From Lepisosteus oculatus (lineage: Eukaryota > Chordata > Actinopteri > Semionotiformes > Lepisosteidae), in assembly GCF_040954835.1 (NCBI RefSeq), contig NC_090712.1, positions 9,123,284 to 9,187,283 of the forward strand: a stretch of DNA of 64,000 nt. Reading direction: 5' to 3'. Shown here piece by piece: positions 35,001 to 50,254 of the stretch. The first letter of the stretch is position 1; each line of letters begins with the position of its first letter. The notes below the pieces were generated by a model, which did not search any database, was not told the DNA's origin, and worked only from the letters and a program-made list of their open reading frames with translations. The position numbers were made by a program, and so were the translations under genes.

Positions 35001-38000
35001 TATGTATTCTTTCATGCTGGGACCTGAACTGTGGTTTGGGAATATAAACAGTTTGAAATAAGACTCAACACTTTTTTTAAGTAGAAGGATACTGGTCTGG
35101 GGGACCCTTACAGGCTGGTAAAAAAAGATTCACAGTCCTGAGGGGATGATCTCTGCAGCAGAATCGGAAACTTGCACCTTATTGCATCAGATATGTATGT
35201 TATAGTCTGTACAGCCCTTCATACATCTGTTCCTTGTTCCTCTTTCCTCCTCATCTACTGTATTCAATATTTAAAGCCTAGAAGTTCAAGAAGTCATTTT
35301 ATTTCTGTGCCACAGCTTTAAACACCTCCACAATCGGTCAAAGAAAAAGACAAATGCACCTCCTTTAAGTGTTATTTTTGTTTGCTGGAAGTACAGCTCC
35401 AGTATTGTCACAGTAGAATGTGATTGAGTTACACTTGAATTAAAAGTGTAGTGCAGTTGTGATTACATTTTATTTTCATTGGCTGCAGCTCAAAGGCTAA
35501 TGCAAGGAATGCCTGATGCAATTATTGTAAATCTGTGTCAACTCAACAGACACAGTTGAAGACACTTGTGTCGAGAACATTTCAGGTCATGATCCTGTCA
35601 GGTTATCTAGGAGAGTTTTGAACTTCTATACAGCTGAATACTTTCTCCTGCTGAATCCAGCTGGTATTGTACTCTGTAATTTAACAGTTTGATGCGGGTT
35701 TTTGTGAATTATGTTCCAAATTTCATCGTGTACTTATCATAAAAGCAAAACTTTAGATACTATTTTAATTATGGAGGGTTTGCATTCCCGTTTGGTTTAA
35801 TCGATAGCTATTTCTACAAGTTCTCTTCTCATGTTTCGTTCTTGCGTGGTGCTTTGTCACAGTGTTGTGATCGCCAGGTCTGCGTGACGAGAGAGCGTGG
35901 AGTGTCTGTTACATGTGACAAGAGGTGCAGCAGAGTTGGGCCATCAAGGAAGCAAGTTCAGTCCCAGGGAACCACAGCACGGGAGCACGGCGATATGGGA
36001 AATTGTGATGACGGCGGCACAACATGTCTCACTCCAGATTTTAGGTGCTGAAGGCTTGTCAGTGACTTTGATAAGCTGTCTCAGCTGATTCACAGAACCA
36101 GGCTCCGTGAACACTGCAGTGCTTGCAGTTAAGAGACATTAAAAGGCCATTTACCTTCATCTGGATTTCACAAGCCCTCTCTTCCACTAATTCTATAATT
36201 ATGTAAATCCTCAAAGTGGGGATGTTCCCCTAGCTTTATAAAGTATTCCAGTAGGGGAAATATATATATATACCAGTTGGTCAAGATCTTTTAAAACCTA
36301 AACAGAACATAGTATATATCATGCTGACTTTAACTTGTTCTGCCTATTCCTTTATGAAAGGTACATACTGTATAAACAACTTTTACTGTGTTGCAGTCTT
36401 ATGTATGTCTTTATCCTGGACACATCACACTTTGAAACTCCCGTGCATTATCATTAGTGCCACTTTAGTTAAGCTATCCAAAAGCTACAGTCAATAGAAA
36501 TAAACAAATACAGGGAGCCTATGTTGGATCTTTAGGTGAATTTTTAGTGCTGGGGGCTTTTTATCACTGTGGGTGGCAGCAAATTTCCCTTTAACGTAAA
36601 GAGAGAAGTGAAAGCTTAAGAAGTCTCTTGATTTACAAGTTTAATGTGATTTAGCACTGAAAGGGCATGCTGTTATTTTAAGACCAAGTGTCGTCTCTGA
36701 GACTGGAATTGCAACAAAATGGGTATAAAGGGCCTAAGAAAGCTGGCGTACACAGACCTCTTACCAAGTCATGTATTAGTCAACCTCGAAGCAGAGATGG
36801 GGTGGACCAGCATTTTGTGTTGAAGATGTTTGATAACAAAAGCAACTGGCAGTACAACAGAGCTGAGTTCCTCAATGAAGGTGGTCTAGCTGAACCCTGT
36901 TTCAAGAAACCATTTCCGTCCTGGAAGAAATGAAAGGACGCTAGAATCATGAGCACTTGCCTTTTATTGTTAATAATTTGATCCCTTCTTTATTAGCGCT
37001 GTTACAAGTCACTGGATTTTGGAATTAACTGCATCGTCTTGATAATTTCCTATTAAGCCTGATAACATCAGAAATGGTGCTTCTGTAAAACGCTGTATCA
37101 AGACTGTTGTTCCAACTCTTTGGGATACCAAGTCACTTTTGTTGCTTTAGTTAACTGCTAATGTTTGCCTCAAATATGTTTCTGTGGCCAACCAGTGACT
37201 TCAGTGTGGTAGCACAGCTTGCAGCCAAGTATCATTCAGTAAATATTACTTGCAAATACATGACACCATATCCTATATTTGTAGGCCTAGACCTATAAAC
37301 ATTTGAGGCATTGCGAATACTTTCATGACCTAAGGCAATTTTCTTTAGTATTTTTAAATTGTTTTCAATCCTGTTGGGAATACATTATGTGCAGTGTTTA
37401 AGAAATGACCCTGATCCCATTCTTTCTTAAAGGATAAATTTTGTAACACAAAGCTGGAAGAAGCTTGTGAGTATTAGTTATGTCCAAGTCAATTTGTCTT
37501 TTGATGCAGTCCTGTTGTGTCTACCCAGAAAAATGCAATCAGTGCTATTATGAAGCTGGCTAGTTTCAACAGCTACAGTAGGTGTCTATTGTCAGTATTA
37601 ACCTGAAACAGCCAGTGACAGAGCAGGGCAGAGCAGAAAAGGTACCGATATCAAGGAGCATTACTGTGAGCAGTGCTGGAATCTGTCATTGACAGAGGAC
37701 TGAACAGACCATCACAGGGTTTTTTTAGGAGAAGAGATAGAGAACCAATCAAGATTCACAGGAAAATATTCCCACAACAAACCACATCACTCCCTTTTTT
37801 CAATTGCAGTGGTACAAGGTACAATGGTACACGATAAGAAGCAATAATAAACATAATGCAGACAAGTGCATGATGTTCTTCATTACCAGTGTCAAATTTT
37901 GTTTTTACAGCTAGGATGGCACTCTGTTCTGTGTGTTTTTTTTCTGTTGTGCTGTAAAATCAGAGCTGCTAAGTCAGCCTGCCCTGTAGCAGACAACACT

Positions 38001-41000
38001 GGTACTGTATATAGAGTGCTGTGGGATACAATGGTATTATAGACTGTTGTGTATTACTTTGCCTGTTTTCATAGTCTCCCTCACCTCCATTTTGTGTACA
38101 CTGTTTCACAATGAAGAATTAAACATTGTTTAATGAAATTGAAAACTTGGATGGGACTGACATAACCTCTTGATAAATACTACACAGCACACCTCTAAAA
38201 TACATAGAGCAAAATAAAATTTCACATTAACCTACCAGGAATACGGTTACTAAGCTGCATCTGGAGAAAGTCTTTAACAGCTCTCAAGTTCTTCATTATG
38301 TCTTCCATAATTTTTTTCTTCCTTCTCTCTACCTAGAGTTTTGCTCTTAGCTTTTGGCTGAAACAATCTCACTATCAACTCTTCCAAATAATTGTGCCTG
38401 TAATGTCATTTGCACAAATGACCATAAGGACTATATCATGCTTTGTAATGCTTATGAAGGAAGCAGTGTTCTTATCCTCATTCAAGTAAAGCATGACCCA
38501 TACAATGTTATTAATTAATATATAAACACACCCCACATGGGGGAAAAAGCCTTTCTGTATGACTAGAGCTCTAATGCTAATCTGATGGCTCTTAGTTATC
38601 TCTTTTTTGGGCACTGAATTGTTACACTAAATCATTAATGTTTTCAGAAATGATAACATGCTTCAAAAACATCCGGTGTGGAGAGTGCAGTGATAACAGT
38701 TTGTAATGTGAACATCTCATCTTCCATGGGGGGTAAGTGCAAGATGCACCCCCATGAGCTCCCAGATCATGTAACAGTAATATTTCAATGCTTGAGTTAC
38801 AGTATTGAGTCTCATGGGGTTCTCTAAGGGACAGAAACTCTAGGCCTGACAGCCCTTACTGTGCTTATAAGGGCACTCATGCAAAATGTGTAACTGTTAC
38901 TATTAAGAACAAATGGATATCAAGAACCAAATATATATATATATATTATGTTTTCTGTAAAAAAAAACAAGGAAAACATGTTTTTTTTCTCTGCCTCCCT
39001 TTTGTAAGTGGTCTGGAATGCTGCTGTTGGTTATACCGCTCAAAAATCAGAACCAGTCTTGAGGCCAGAGTTGGCAGAGCTGTATTTTCAGGATCACAGG
39101 AGGACAGTGTTGATGTTGAATTTCACCCCCGAGAGGAATATGACTTCAGCTTGCATTCCCTACTGTGTACAGTACATTTTTCAGCCACAGTGGACAGATC
39201 ATACTCTTGTGAAATTACTGCCGTAGTGAGTGGGGGAGAGAGAGTGGAATTGAGTAGCATAAATAAATGTTAATTGGAACCAGCTATCTTTGTTGTTTAC
39301 TAAAATCCAAGGATGTACCTGGAGCTGCTGGAAGAACGACAGCAAGAAGGGTCAAAAGTAACATTACAGTGATAAAAATAAATGAAGAGGGGTAAGTATT
39401 GGTTTTCTTTCATCCCCCAAAACCTGCATTATTATGATGTGTGTAAATTAACACTTCTAAAAGATTACCAGAAATTAGGGATACCAATCATGTAGACCAA
39501 TTTATACCTTTGTAAAACTTTGTGAAGGTGCCCCTTGTAATGGCACTGATAAATTTGTAGAACATTTTTATTGGTACCCATGTAATACAGTCTAATTTTG
39601 GTGCTGAAATGTATCCATTGTTGGTTCTGTTCATTTACATCTGGCATCCCTCATATAACCAGACATTAAAGAGAGGGTCTTATGTAGGTCTCACTGTTGT
39701 TAATGTGCGCTGGCTTTAATAAATAGAGCTTTTATAGGCAAGAGCAAAGAAGAAGAAAGGGCACATTCTTTTGAGTTTGGCGAACTTCGTACCTCCTAAT
39801 TATTTCAGTGGAGTACAGTACACTGTGCTCCACCCTTATCATAAGGCTGTATATTATAGCACTGTTATACACTGGCTCCGGACTCATCAGTTTCAAGTCC
39901 TATTTTAGTATAATTGCCGTCTATTACAGAGGTGATCTGGTGCTCCCTAACATAGTAAAGCATTTTTTCCTGACATATCCAAATAATCAGATACTTAATG
40001 TTTTGGAATACATTTAAACTCCTGTCCATTTTAGAAAGGAATTATCTAATAATAAACTAAGAGGATAACTTATTTTCAGGTTTAGAGTGCTGTCTGTGAC
40101 TGTGCTGACTTTAGTCAAATTTTAGACAAATTGCACTGATATTTCTTAACTATTTCCCACATAAACTGCCCAGCTCTGGTTAGCATCTGTTAACTAATGA
40201 GTTCTTCAGCCCAGTATATATATATGACAGGTATTTAATAGTTTAAGTTTTAGTCTCACATTAATATGCTCAAAGTAATGTTTTTGGCCTGCAAAGAAGG
40301 CTCTTATGAAACTCTCCATGCAACTTCTATTACATTTATATTGGAATGTTTGCTAAGTTTTAGAACTCTTAATGAGTTCAGTTTTGTCCAAAAACATTTT
40401 TTTTGCTGCTTAAAGCACACAAAGCGCAATAGACTTATCAGCCTCTCATTCAGCCTGCGAATGCACTCCTTCATCATCAGGTTTGTTTCGATAAATTACA
40501 CGGTGTCAGATCTACTTTTTTGGTTCCTTTTTGTTTTGGTTCTGCCTTTCCCATCGTGTGAAATTCCCGCTGGAATATAATTATTCTTTATGAATCTGCT
40601 TTTACAACTTCCTTTTGTCTTTTTAACACCTTGAAGGAAAAACAAAGTCCACCCCAGCAGTTGGCACTTTAATTGGTGGTGTCGTGCTTGACAGGGGTGG
40701 GATATCTAGTCATTACCTCAGCTGGACCTTTGCAGTGCACATCAACCATTCTGTTTGCATTGTCTGTGTCTGCCCCTAAATCACAGGGTGCATTGCCAGG
40801 ATACGTATTACATTTCTGCACAGGTCATGTTACCAAAATCAAGATGGTTGGGACAGAGTGATTTTCTGAACCCCTGCAGTTTCTTCTTTATTAACTTTAG
40901 TAGCTCAGATGAAAGTGTCTTGGCTTCTTTCTTGGTGAGATTGCTTTCCTTTCATTTCATGTTGCTTAATTTGATATTTCTTCAGCAGAACAGTGGCATC

Positions 41001-42100
41001 ATTTATAATGTGAGCGATGATCAACATAAGGCCACGTTTGTTCCTAGGAGTGTAGAATTGAACAGTAAAACCTCAGAATGTGTGAATTTGCCTCAGTAAA
41101 GAGGCCGTCACATCCTGATTTAGATTATCCAAACTGATGTTTTGGAAAAGGAGATTTATGCTCTGGTTTAAATGCTGAGCCTGGCCCTCACAGCTGACGT
41201 TCACTGTGCTGCAGCCATTTTTGGTGTATTAAACACAACATTTGTTGTGTTTGCTTTCTGTTGTCACTTGTGTACAATGCTATGGTGTTTTTTTTGCACA
41301 AAAACAAATAGAGAGACTAACTGAACATCTCACATTGGGGTAGAAATCTAATGTCTTCTTGGTAAGGTAGGGACTCTGGCAAAACCCCAGTGTTTTCTTG
41401 GATAACTTCAAGAAGAGTGTAGTTTTTTTGTATTATTCTCTATGACTACTTGCTTACTTATTGGCAAAGCCTCAAAGATACTGTAATCCACAATAGTAAT
41501 AGTGTGGTTGCACATTTTTATAGAAGTCTGTAGGTTTGGAAACTTTGTGTGTGTTTTCAGAGGAGCAAATATGGACAAAGAAATCAGAGTGGGTGGGAAC
41601 ACAGCCGCCTGCTTTTATTTTTTCTGTTGCTGTGGTGAGTGATGGGACGAAAGCGTCAGTAACAGCTGCAGGCCAAAGCCTTTCGCTTCCTTTCTACTGG
41701 ATGAGCCTTAAAGGCAAAGTCCTGTTGGGGGGAGCCTCGAACACGGCCTACTGACGGCAGGGAGGGTGGGGCGACGGGGGGACAAGTCCGCCCACACACG
41801 GCACAGCCACACAGACAGCGAGCGCACAGCAGGGGTTCCTGTACAGAGTCCACTCGCCACTCGGCCCTGCACGCTGGGCTGCTGTTGTACATTGAGACAT
41901 GTCTTTTAATAGCTGGGGCTGTTCAGGGGAGACAGCACTGGGGAACCTTGTGGTCAAAGCTGACCTGCAGTTTACTGCTACACTAAGCCCAGTGCTTATC
42001 CTTACAAAGAGTAAGTGAGTCCTGTCTCCTAGTTGTATTAAAGGTTCTTTAAGGTGTGAACTATAGTATATGCAATTCTCTTCCATTGCCCCTGCCTCCT
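29091..42100. other. Long gene-free interval (1)
   Basis: About 13 kb without a recognisable coding exon; open frames are all short and family-less. It holds simple (TA)n runs near 36262, 38932 and 40215. A balanced-composition block with ATTA-type homeodomain cores, about 31.55-33.40 kb, could hold conserved noncoding elements. A GC-rich patch lies at 41.58-41.90 kb. It probably lies in the SERTAD2 regulatory or intronic region. Confidence 0.4.
41590..41900. promoter_or_regulatory. GC-rich patch in AT-rich surroundings
   Basis: Base composition rises sharply, with CpGs in AGGGTGGGGCGACGGGG and GACAGCGAGCGCACAGCAG. No convincing splice donor or ORF accompanies it. It could be an enhancer or an unlinked transcript start. 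Confidence 0.25.
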
Positions 42101-44776
42101 GTTTAAAGGACCCTATGATAGGTGAAATCCAAAATGAAACTCATACAGACCGTTCCACAGATTTGCATTTAGTTTTTAATTAATAAAGTACAGTATATTA
42201 GACAATGAATGATAATTTAAATTAAAAACACAGCTGGAAAAAAGAAACAAAAAAAATTGATCCAGCACCGATTCTTAGTCAAGCTTTAGTTATGAAAACT
42301 CGACCCTGAACATGCTGAGATCTTTGACTTTATAGTCCTGTTTGCCAGTGTGTTTGCTGTTCCAAACACAAATGAGAGCTTTACCATATTAATATTAAAT
42401 TTCTATTAATAAATGACAGTTTGGGCAATAAGAAAAGCTTATTATAGATGCCGTAAAAAAGGGAGGTAAGGATGAGAAAACATTCAAGGAGGAAAATCTC
42501 ATTTCTTCAGTTTAGAATCCCTTGTGGAAGTGTACAAAGCACTGAATTTTTCTTGCCATTCGCTTGTTAGCTTTGACTGGATTTAACTTGAGGTGAACAA
42601 TTCCTATGTTGTTTGTATGCTCTTATGATTTGGAAATGCAGCTGGTCAGTTTGGTTTGCTCAGCAGCTTATGGCCAGAGCAATAGGAAGGTGGCTTCCCT
42701 ATGGAACAAGACTCCACTATTTGCTTCTCTCTGCCTACCAGAGCAGAGGAGTTCCTACATTCTCTGTCCCTGAGTCAGCAGCACAAGTGATCACTAATAG
42801 CGGATATCATATTACAACAGTAAGAGCAGGGTTGTGTTCGTTTGCCTCAGGGTTGCTGAATGCTGAGTGTACAACAGCCCTTTCTGTTGCACACAACAGG
42901 GCACAGGAGAACTGCCATTCACCCCACAACAAGGGGTGCTACCAAAGTAATGCTTCTTGTTCTACTTGATGAGACGTTCAATAAAAAAAATCTTACCTGT
43001 ATACTGGCCTCTTAGATTTAAAAAAAGAAACTAACCAAACAGTTTTGTATTAAATCATTCTTTCCCTGAAATTAAAAAGAATGAATATCTAACGAATCAA
43101 TGAGATTTGTGAAGATGGATAAAATTATTCTAGTATCTTGAAATAATATATATATAGAATGATAGTAACTATTACTTTTGTAGCATTTTATTTCCTCTGT
43201 AATATCTTAATTATAAACATCATGTTACTTTGGAGTAAAGTGTCTAATGTGCTCAAAGTTTTCCTCTTGTATTTGTTTTCTTGGTGGCTCAGTTAAAGAA
43301 ACTAGTTGCAGGGCAGAAAAAAAAAATTACCCCCCCAACAAAATGTCATCTTTACTTAAGGTGAGGGGGCAGTTGACTCTCCTGCCTTGTAGCTGGAACA
43401 TGGTGTCAGGTTCGACTGCAGCCACAGACTGTGTGGAGTTTGTATGTGCTCACATTTGTTCACATGGATTCTGTCTGGTTTCCTTCTGTCTTGCTTGTCC
43501 TCTTAACCTAAACTACTAAAACCTAAACCTCCAGCATAGGCTACTTTTTTCCATAATCCTTGCTATGACATATTGTTTTCTGATAATGGATCAAATTTTG
43601 GACAGTTCATTGCTTTCACATAACACTCATCTTTACTGATCAGACAAATCATGTTGATACATTAAATTCAGCAATCTAAGCCTACGCATTGTGTGTTTTC
43701 CTCTATCATGATCATTTTTCGGAAAGATTCTTCTGAAGGGTGATACTTGGTGGAATTAGCTTCTGAATCCGTGTATAATTTATGCATATTCACAGTATAT
43801 GCAGAATGTGTTGTCACAGTGCTGTAAGAGCAACACAAAACAAAAGAGTTCACGAAACCAGAAACCAGAATGGCAGGGGGATTGGTTAACTTTAAAATTC
43901 AAAGTGTGATGTACGGTGAATTCCGAAAGAGAAAACACTGAATTTAAAAAACACCCATATAATAATTACCCATAAAATTATTTTAGATAGAATCGTGCAT
44001 TTCAGAAATTGTAGGTTCCTTTTGAAGGTATAAAGTCCTGGACTGTGTACAGTAGGTGTTTAACACTGCTACCACGCTAGAGTACTGCCTTCTTTATTAC
44101 CATAACACCTGTGAAGACTCAGCATTGCAACTGATAAATTTAAGCCAGATGGTTATATCATCACATCAGATCGCTGCAATGAGTGAAACTATTAGAAATT
44201 TGCACTGCAGGTTTACGTCGTGTGATGTACTGTATATATTCTTATCAAACAGAGGGCTATGGCTTGGAAAATCTTTTACGTCTCAACAAGTCGAGCATGA
44301 GGCAAGATGGCAATGAAACTTGCGTCAAATGTGAAATTGGATGTAAAATAAATATAGCAGATTGACGAGACATTTCAAATTGGTTCAATATAGAAGACTG
44401 TTCCTTGGCTACTGTGCACGATTGAGTATATAGACATATTTTTCTGTAATTTCTCTTTACTGCAGCTGAAACTCCTTTTGTTTCTCTGAAGTACATCATG
44501 GCGTCCTTCCTTCCTCTTTAGAGCAGTCAAAAAGGTTCTTTCAGTATGTTTATAAAAGCAGCTTTCCATAAAGTATTTAAATAAGCACCATAACAATCTT
44601 CCATCAGGGGTCTTTGGAAACATACAGCATGCTAACATGCAATATTTTCTGGTATTAGGTGAGTTCAGATTTATAGTAAACATCTCTTCACATTGCACGT
44701 ATTTATTCTGCCCTTTGGTGCTGGCTTCTACCATAATATGGATGCCACTGTGTAAAAAAGTCTATCAGGCTCTGTG

Positions 44777-44807
44777 CAACACTTAAAAGAGCTGTGTTCC
44801 AGGCTGT
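44777..44807 (+). repeat. 31-bp direct repeat, copy A
   Basis: The sequence starts CAACACTTAAAAGAGC and ends TCCAGGCTGT. It is identical over 31 bases to 45444-45474, and the flanks differ. Confidence 0.8.
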
Positions 44808-45443
44808 GCAATCTACAGTACCAATGCACGTAGCTCACTTTCCCCCAAAACTGATGCTGCTCTGTTATACTTTGGTTGCTAAGCGAGTGTAAATAAAAAT
44901 AGAATTTCCTGCCGACTTGAGGAGTGTCTTGTAGTGTGGAATGACACGGAATTCATGTGATTTGTCAGCAACACCAGTACACTCCACCCTCTGACTACAC
45001 TGATCCCAGACCCAGACACAGGACATGAGATCGGTTGTAGTACACCTTCTTCACAGTTCTTTCCTCTTAGCTAACTGGTGAAAAATACTTTTATAGCAAT
45101 TGAATGACAGTTTTGGTCTCTGCTGGCTTTTAGTTTAGATTTTCCCCTGCAGTGTTCTTGTTTAGTGTTGATTTATGGGGTATAAGTAGCAGCCTGCGCA
45201 TTTCGGCCACAACATTTGTGTTGTAAAGAAAAGAGGAGGTGTTTTGAGTTTCTTTGAATGAGCTGGAGAAATGAAAAATGATGGCTAGGTATAGCTGTCC
45301 TACTCGGAGTCAGCTTAAACCACAGCTTTTATTTTCTTGGTTCAGGTCCAGTATTACAATTTGAGGGCGGAAGGGAGGAGGGAGGGGGCAGGGAGCTTCA
45401 ACCTTGCTGGTTAGTCATAGTAGGTTCTGTTTAATAACCATGA

Positions 45444-45474
45444 CAACACTTAAAAGAGCTGTGTTCCAGGCTGT
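45444..45474 (+). repeat. 31-bp direct repeat, copy B
   Basis: This is the second exact copy, 667 bp downstream of copy A. Neither copy shows transposon ends. Confidence 0.8.
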
Positions 45475-48400
45475 CTTCCCTGCATGAGCAGAAAAGGCAC
45501 CAGAGTGTCTCCTGTGAAAACCCCCAAACACACTACAGCAGCCAAAACCCATTTAATAATAGTTTGCTAGCAGTGGCTAACAAGGACAGAAATAGCTCCA
45601 GTACTGTTAGTTTTTTTTTTCTTAATTGAAGCTTCCCTTTTTATTTTTCAACTCTGTGCTGCAGCACAAACGTCTGTCCGGTTTAACGCACCAAGAACAG
45701 CAAAGCTCAGAGCAAACCCTCTCTACGTGACTTGCCGTTGCTCCGAAGGGCTGGTTAGCCAGAGATCCATGGGGCTGGAGCGCTGGAGTCCGGGAAGCTT
45801 GCCGGTTTGCTGTTATGCCGTTTCAGAGGTAGATGCGAATGGTTTAACGATAGATGGGTGCCGGATGCAGTTGGCAGGGCTTCAAGCTACTCATTCTGTG
45901 CCCACTTTCATTTGCTTTTCAACGAGCCAGCCACAAGATAAGTGAGGATAAGTGACATCTCACACAGCACTCTACATCGGAGTGCTGCAGGCAATGCAGA
46001 GAAGCCAGGAACAGTTTCTCGTAGACACAGATTGCACGCCCCAGTGAATTCCACACCTGTGTGGTATGTCGGTGCTCAGCATGGAACCAGTTGGCTCACC
46101 TGTATCTGCCAGAATTAAGCCTGCAAGCTGGACACTGGTTGGCACAATAGCTCTGTGTCCCACTGTCTGTGATCTTAGGAAGCTGTATAATACAGGAACA
46201 GGAGCTGGAAGCTCGCGTTCCTCAACATGAAGATGAAGTTCCTCGTGTTCAACTAGGTTTTCAATATGTGCTCCACACTCCAATTGCTTAACAGAGAGAA
46301 CTGTTCCAGATTTTTACACAAAATGAATTAGTCCGTTGCAAACCAGTTTCTAGTTTCATTAGATTGCATGTTAAGTTGCATGTAAATAATTAAAGAGATA
46401 GTAATGCCAGATTCCTACACTGAAATGAATTAGATGTTGAGAATCTTTGTGTTGCTGATATGTCAGACTAAGTGTCACTGGAGCAGAAATTGGATAGTAA
46501 TTAAATGCAGCATAATCAATTAGTCAACTTGTATGTAGAACCGTGGTGTATTTACGATAATGCAAACAGGGTCATTTTCCAAGGATTAATTAATAAGTTA
46601 GTAAAAGACAACATGAAACTTTTTTTCAACCGGTCACTGTGTACAACTTTCATTTAATTCAAAAGTGATCAAAATAAGTCATCCAGAGACTACAATAATA
46701 ATAGGGTATTTCAGGAATGCTGGCATATGCATATTATAGATATTGTAATTCCTGTGTTTCCAGGTGAATTCTTTATTAAAGGATATTCTTTCATGAGACA
46801 GACACTAAGAAACAGCAATATAACTCAGAATTGTTCTTAATGTAAGAAGGACAGTGGCTATAAGTTATGAACAAAAGGCTGTTGTCAGTCATGCTCAGGA
46901 GTTGGTGAGTCTGAATTCTGCACTTATTCTGTGGGAGTTATTTCCTGTTGTTGACTAGACTTCTTTATTTAGAACTACCTCAGTGTAGAGTAGCTGCTCA
47001 CTTTGAGAAAGAAGAAGAGAAAAGACAAAATGAAGTATTTGCAACTGCATTTAAAACTTTAGAAAACATTGCAAGGTGTTTTTGTATGTAAATCATAAAT
47101 ATACATACAATTAGGCAGTTAGAATTAACAGTATTTGATCTGCTTTGATTTGAGCTGAATAATGGCTTTGGTGGAGCCTCTTTCATTCTTCTTTTCATCT
47201 CTTAAGTGCGTACAGCTCCAGGGTTCTGAAACATGAGAGGTGATCAGTGCTGGTGACTACTGCCATCTGTCTGAGCACATGCCAGATTGGATTGGATGAA
47301 TACAGTGCCAGTTTTTCTCACGCCTCTTCTTCAATCTGATCTCCTTACATACGGCTCTGGCCCTGATCAGGACTCTGCATTCCAAACCTTTTATTATTAT
47401 TAATAACAAGAGGAATACTTTTGGTCTTGCTTATATTAGTACTTTATGATGCAAAGTTTGACATTTTCTGAGGGAGATTATTAAAACAGTCTTGAAACAT
47501 ATTTTTTTTTTAAGTGCAAGCCTACAATAGTGTCTGCCATTGTTTTAACATCCATTTCCCAGATAAATGATATTTGATCATTTTTCTATGTGTCCTGAGC
47601 CATAAACTCTTATGAGAGGCTGGAAGCCTAAAGTACTGTACAAGCAGGCTTAGCACTTGTCCAGTGTTCACCCTCGACGGCCCAGATTTCTAACCTACGG
47701 TATCAAGGTGAAACTTCTCAAATCACATTATGTGTGGGTATTGAAAAAGGGGGTTACTTACTGTTGATAATGCATACTGACTTGGGGAAAATGGAGAAAG
47801 TACATGCAAAATATTTGAGTGGGAACACCTGTCATGATAGAGAGTTTAGTATGGGAGCGGCTGTCAACCCCTAAGGGTAGATATACATCACTTTGCAGCT
47901 TTATGGCAAAGCTATCAGGTCCTATTCCTAGCTAGGCTTCGCAATTTTCGTACACATCACCCAAGCACGGTTTTAAAATTTCACAGCGTATCCTCTTTTC
48001 CACAGCCAGCCAGAGCCTGTTTGGTTTATACAACCTCATATGCAACTCATTCTTCATGATGTTGAGCAAATAAGATGTCAGAAGTCTGTATCCTTCACTA
48101 GTTCAATAGAAGAGGCTCATAATGTAGACAAATTGTAATAAAATGCCAGATTTAAACATAAGAGCAAAATATATTGCCATGATTTAAAAATAGGATTTCT
48201 GGTTTATTTGTTTTACAAAAGTTTCCACATCTCCAGTAGTTAGAACTAAAGCACGGAGTGTTTCTCCAGGCATTCCTTAAATTATAGGAGTCTTTTACCC
48301 TGACCTAAAATTACTGGTGTCTTTTTTGAGATCTCTTTTTTGCACTAAAAAGTGTCTTTCAAAGGATTTCTAAATTCTTAAATAGGAAAATCGGAAGTTG

Positions 48401-50254
48401 AGCACCATACAGTCCAAAGAATATTTGTGGATCCATCAGACATACAGGTGGTCTTTGTGTTTCTTTATTTTTTTGGGTATATTTCAATTAGTTCTTACAT
48501 GCAATGTAATGTATATCAAAAGATGTCCTATCAAACGGAACAGAGATACAGTATGTTGTGTAGAATAATCAGAATGTATTATAATCATTGTATTTTAAAA
48601 TAATTATGGTTAATAATATCAAAACATCCTAATCCAGAGGAAAATTAACAAATGACTTTATTGCAAACATTATTTGAGTGCTGTTTACCCTTCAATGGTG
48701 GTATGTTCTTAGGATATAAACATTAAAAACACAGTATTCTTAGAAAAACAATCACTGTTTTTTTCACTCCCCTAGTGAGAGTACATTCCTCCTTAGCATC
48801 GTACTCCTGGAAAACAAGAACAGGAATTAAAATAAACTAATTATGAAATCAGATACATGATCGTGTTGATCTGAGCACCCATAGAATATATTAGTGTAGT
48901 CCTCAGAAAGCTGAAATGTGATTGGAGGGAGGGACTCATCAAGTACATATCACAGGAGCTCTTAATCAAATGTTGGGCATTTAAAATACAGGAGCATTTA
49001 AAATAAATCACTTTTAGCCAAAGTGCTACATTTGGCATTACAGCACAAAGATTAGGTTAGCCTCTCAATGAACACTGCTCGTGCTGCTCACACGCAATTT
49101 GTTGCTCTTCTCATTGCTCTGAGTGCTGCAGCTGTCTCCGGTTACAGGAGAACGTGACGGAAATTACCCAGTGTAGAAGAAGAAACAAAGTTGACATCTT
49201 CCCTTGGAAGTGCCAGGGCCCTGTCTGTTTGTCCTGTGGTGTAGTGATCTTTGCACAAGTCTGGAAAGTTGAACAGGTACTGGATGTGTGGATGTCTGGA
49301 ATCATGCAGACCACTGGAAAAATTATGCTAATACAATATGACGACAAACTCTTCACCCATTGGCCCTTTTTATTCACCAAAAGAGAGTTTTTGTTGAAAT
49401 TAGTGTTCATAATAATAAAGTGATTCTCCCGACAGAAGCAGGAGCTGTAATGAGCTGTGGGATGATGAATCGGTATGTCGTTGTTGTCATCGCAGTGCCA
49501 TGGAAGCTAAGCTAGCAGTACGGACTGGGTTCCAGGGTGTGAGTGGGGGTATTATTACACAACCTGCAACCTGTGCAGTGGGAAGCAGGATGACATGAGA
49601 TTTATTTTGCCATCTGGTCACAGTAAATTTCTGGTCAGCTTGGTCTTGCATGGCAATTGGCTGCACAGAGCAGATGTCTTCGAATGGAGCAAGTGGTTGT
49701 GCCACATTCTCCCACGGTGCTCTTGGAAGGGTACACCGTGATTTGCACACAGAACTCAGAAACACCTGCACATACTCGCTCTTTTAAAAGGCATTCTACT
49801 TCTTCTGAGCTTATGCTGCATTGATGGTTTAGAAGGGAGCAATGATCCTGTCGGTTTTTTTTACTTCTGAATTCTTAATGAATTGTTAGATATGGTCGAG
49901 ACTTTTGAAAAGAGGTAACTACAGTACCTCGGCACCAGTCTGTTTTTTTTGGCAATATGGAATGTTTATTAAGTGCTATTCCATTATTCGTTGTTATTAT
50001 GATTAAAGAGACTGCTTCATTTGTGTAAAATACAGTTCATGTTTGACTAAGAAAGATATTGCCTGGGTTAGAATTGAATGACAGGATGGTCTGCTGTGGA
50101 TGATTACTTCAAAATAGGTTACAACAATACCTTGTTCATTTGATTTAATGAAGTTTAAATTAAGATGACATTTTAAAATGGACATTATTTTATATATCGA
50201 TAGATATGCATTTTGTGCATGCATATTGTATAAATATCTAAATTCTCTGCAGGG

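Noticed and set aside
42613..42969. 118-codon plus-strand ORF
   Set aside because: No domain, no clear splice context and no resemblance to a known protein; likely chance.
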